DNA of 64,000 bases, from NCBI GenBank assembly GCA_964537685.1, contig CAZICM010000011.1, positions 124,001 through 188,000 on the forward strand. The letters are read 5' to 3'. The position numbers and the translations under genes are program-made. Below the pieces are notes generated by a model. The model searched no databases. It was given only the letters and a program-made list of their open reading frames with translations, and was not told where the DNA came from. Origin of the DNA: CAZICM01 sp964537685 (GTDB lineage: Bacteria; Myxococcota_A; Polyangia; Polyangiales; Polyangiaceae). Below are positions 61,940 through 64,000 of the stretch, piece by piece. Position 1 is the stretch's first letter. Each line of letters opens with the position of its first letter.

Positions 61940-62143
61940 GGCTTTGCGTGGGTTTAGTCGAAGGCGCGGCCCACCGTCCATGGATTGTGCGGCCTGGGCG
62001 TATCGCGAAGGCCAGCCCCAAGCATCCAAGCCTCATGTTTTCGTTTTATTTTGAAAAATCTGCTTGATTTATTCTTCATTAGGGCTAAACCTTCTTTTCG
62101 TTCATTCAAGCTGTTCAGCTTTCATACAGAGCGGAGAAGATAT

Positions 62144-62503
62144 ATGCCCTACGTGTGTCCGAATCCAGAAAGTTACGAAGGAAAGGTTGTTGATGGAGGC
62201 TCGTGCGCCCGATTTGTGCAGAAGGCAGCCGGCGCTTCTCATACAAGCCAGTGGAAAACAGGCGTGCACGTCAAAGATGCGGGTTATATACCTCATGGGA
62301 CCGCCATTGCTACCTTTATTGGGGGTGTATATCCGAGCGGAGAACATGGCAAGCATGCGGCGATTTATATCTCGCATGATGCGCATGGGATTCAAGTATG
62401 GGACCAATGGAAAGGGCGGCCCGTTGGAAAGCGCACCATTGCCTATAAACAGGGCGACAACGACCCGAGCAATGACGGGGATTTTTTCTACGTGATTGAG
62501 TAA
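62144..62503 (+). CDS. BPSL0067-family amidase-like protein, putative secreted toxin
   Basis: 119 residues from the ATG at 62144 with GGAG upstream. The whole protein matches the BPSL0067 family: NPESYEGKVVDGGSCARFVQ with candidate Cys21, GTAIATFIGGVYPSGEHGKH with candidate His71, then WDQWKGRPVGKRTI and DPSNDGDFF. The family has an NlpC/P60-like cysteine hydrolase layout and is linked to T6SS in other bacteria as a peptidoglycan amidase. There is no signal peptide. It stands apart from the VgrG island at 11-21 kb and I see no immunity gene next to it. Confidence 0.8.
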   Translation: MPYVCPNPESYEGKVVDGGSCARFVQKAAGASHTSQWKTGVHVKDAGYIPHGTAIATFIGGVYPSGEHGKHAAIYISHDAHGIQVWDQWKGRPVGKRTIAYKQGDNDPSNDGDFFYVIE

Positions 62504-62549
62504 CAGCCACAAATTTTTTGAATTGGCTCAGCATGTATAAGCTGCGCTC

Positions 62550-64000
62550 ATGTCCACCGAGCCGCAGCCTGCCCGTTCAGCGCCTCTCTATGCCATTGCC
62601 CTGCTCTTTGTCGCGTCGGGTGCGGCAGGACTCGTGGATCAGGTCTGCTTTTCCAAATATCTAAGCCTTGTTGTCGGGGCGACAGCCCATGCGGTCAGCG
62701 CCGTCCTCGCCGCCTTTATGACGGGCCTTGCCTTGGGCGCTCATCTGGGAGGCCGCTTTTCCGCCCGCACCCAAACCCCGCTCAAGGCTTATGGCATCAT
62801 CGAAATTCTCGTTGCCCTCACCGTTGCCCTATCGCCCTTGGGCTTTGCCCTCATTGAACCGGCTTATGTCGCGCTTGCCCGCCTTGTTCCAGGTTCGATG
62901 GTGCTATCCAGCCTCCTTCGCTGGGTATTTGCGATGCTCGTTGTTATCGTTCCCACGACCGCCATGGGGGCAACTCTTCCTCTGCTCGCGCGCCTGATTG
63001 AGCAGAGAAATGATGCCCAAAGCCGAAGGCGTGCCTTGGGTGTTTTATATGCGGCCAATACACTGGGCGGTGCCATAGGTGCGCTGGGATCTGCGTATTT
63101 TGTGCTTCCCGCGCTTGGTTTGAGAACAACGACGCTTGCATCCGCGCTGACAAGCGCTCTTGTGGGTATCGTGGCCATTCGATGGGGCGCTCATGGCATT
63201 TCCAATCCCCCGAAACGCCTTGTTCAAGAGGTTTCCGAACAAAAAGCCCCCGCTCCAAAGGATGACGCGCACCGAGCCCAATGGGCCCTCGATATCGTGG
63301 CTTTTGCATCGGGTTTTCTGGTTTTGGGTTCGGAAGTATTGTTTACCCATCTGCTTGTGCTTTCGGTAGGTACAAGCGCCTATGCTTTTGGGCTGATTGT
63401 ATGTATCTTTCTCGTATGCTTATTTTTCGGGGCATCCCTGGCTCCGCTCGCCGATCGCCTCTTCAGGGGAGGCTCTCTGGCCGTCGGGCTGTCCGCCGCT
63501 TCGTTTGCGCTCATGACAACCCTGCCCGTATGGGATATGCTGCCCGGCTTTTTTCGGGGCATGGGCAATCAAGCTACGACGTTTGAAGCGCGTGAATTGG
63601 TCCGGGCAACGGCTGCATTTGTAGCGCTTGTAGGTCCCACAACCCTGATGGGATTATCCTTTCCGCTGCTGCTTCAGCGCATTGCCACGGCGCCGGACGC
63701 GGGCATTCGGGTTGGACGGGCTACCGCGATCAATACCCTTGGATCGGTCCTTGGGTCGCTGGTGGCCGGCTATATGCTGCTTCCGGCGCTCGGTGCACAG
63801 CGGGCGATTATGGCCGTGGGATTTTCCTTTTGCGCTTTAGGTCTTTTGATAGCGGCGATTAGCCCATCTTCTGGCAAAGTTCAGAAGCTATGGCGAGCGT
63901 TTGCGGCGATCCTGGCCCTTGGCTCTATTGCCGCCGGATTAAGGGCTCCTTCCTGGAATTTAGGTGAACTAACCGGGGGATACAACGTATATTTTGACTA
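62550..64000 (+). CDS. Spermidine synthase-like multi-pass membrane protein (5' part)
   Basis: The frame is open from the ATG at 62550 to the window end (483 codons), so the gene is cut. The visible part is almost entirely membrane helices with VASGAAGLVDQV, FMTGLALGAHLGGRFSAR, TTAMGATLPLLARL and LYAANTLGGAIGALGSAYFV, the pattern of the transporter-like N-terminal region fused to polyamine aminopropyltransferase domains in many bacteria. The catalytic Rossmann part should follow outside the window; the last visible residues, GGYNVYFD, may be its beginning. Not annotated as speE because the enzyme domain is not seen. Confidence 0.8.
   Translation, partial: MSTEPQPARSAPLYAIALLFVASGAAGLVDQVCFSKYLSLVVGATAHAVSAVLAAFMTGLALGAHLGGRFSARTQTPLKAYGIIEILVALTVALSPLGFALIEPAYVALARLVPGSMVLSSLLRWVFAMLVVIVPTTAMGATLPLLARLIEQRNDAQSRRRALGVLYAANTLGGAIGALGSAYFVLPALGLRTTTLASALTSALVGIVAIRWGAHGISNPPKRLVQEVSEQKAPAPKDDAHRAQWALDIVAFASGFLVLGSEVLFTHLLVLSVGTSAYAFGLIVCIFLVCLFFGASLAPLADRLFRGGSLAVGLSAASFALMTTLPVWDMLPGFFRGMGNQATTFEARELVRATAAFVALVGPTTLMGLSFPLLLQRIATAPDAGIRVGRATAINTLGSVLGSLVAGYMLLPALGAQRAIMAVGFSFCALGLLIAAISPSSGKVQKLWRAFAAILALGSIAAGLRAPSWNLGELTGGYNVYFD

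Noticed and set aside
1..64000. tRNA, rRNA, tmRNA, CRISPR or insertion-sequence genes
   Set aside because: I looked through the gaps for T-loop sequences, direct-repeat arrays and transposase motifs and found none I can support; a tRNAscan-SE or ISfinder search would be decisive.

Overview
The window reads as a continuous, gene-dense, moderately GC-rich chromosome segment of a member of the Myxococcota (delta-proteobacterial type, probably Polyangia-like). The markers are a short CdnL-type CarD regulator, a lysine/alanine-rich histone H1-like protein, an AgmX/PglI-like C-terminal domain, many lipoproteins with glycine-rich linkers, repeated cysteine-rich secreted modules, a MopE-type calcium-motif protein, a MYXO-CTERM-like sorting tail and a kinase-AAA-TPR (PknK-like) signalling protein. 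The assignment is inference from gene content; there is no rRNA gene to confirm it.

Layout. 0-10.5 kb: cysteine-rich secreted proteins, a VWA lipoprotein, ferrochelatase, a TPR/gluzincin protein, a Maf pyrophosphatase and an SsuABC/ThiXYZ-type ABC importer. 10.5-21 kb: a His/Cys-rich lipoprotein, then a type VI secretion (T6SS) accessory island with two VgrGs, a PAAR protein with a large insertion, DUF4123 and DcrB-like helpers, a lipase-like effector with an LEA-like repeat and a peptidoglycan amidase. No T6SS structural gene is present. 21-26 kb: two CDP-alcohol phosphatidyltransferases, glutamyl-Q tRNA(Asp) synthetase, uridine kinase and a site-2 protease. 26-40 kb: a DUF3160 lipoprotein behind a sigma-54-type promoter, a D,D-carboxypeptidase-like protein with a MYXO-CTERM-like tail, then a redox group (FAD monooxygenase, kinase-AAA-TPR, FAD amine oxidase, Rieske fusion) and coaD. 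40-46 kb: protease-like lipoprotein, DEDDh exonuclease, dienoyl-CoA-reductase-like SDR, HNH endonuclease, CotH-like lipoprotein. 46-53 kb: an accessory patch with a papain-like two-gene unit, zinc-ribbon and MopE-type proteins, an AraC regulator with a putative direct-repeat operator before a beta-lactamase-fold lipoprotein, a GNAT, a DUF1801 protein and a decayed stretch. 53-64 kb: lipoproteins, an MFS carrier, a candidate structured RNA, the histone-like gene, an OmpA lipoprotein, cdnL, trpS, an orphan BPSL0067-type amidase effector and the 5' part of a spermidine-synthase-like membrane protein cut by the window end.

The best candidates for something new are the T6SS island (especially the PAAR whose last strand lies at the far C terminus and the repeat-plus-lipase effector), the redox/kinase cluster, the papain-like two-gene unit and the rod-shaped RNA candidate near 57.2 kb. 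Several genes have promoters or start codons that leave almost no 5' leader, which may point to leaderless initiation.
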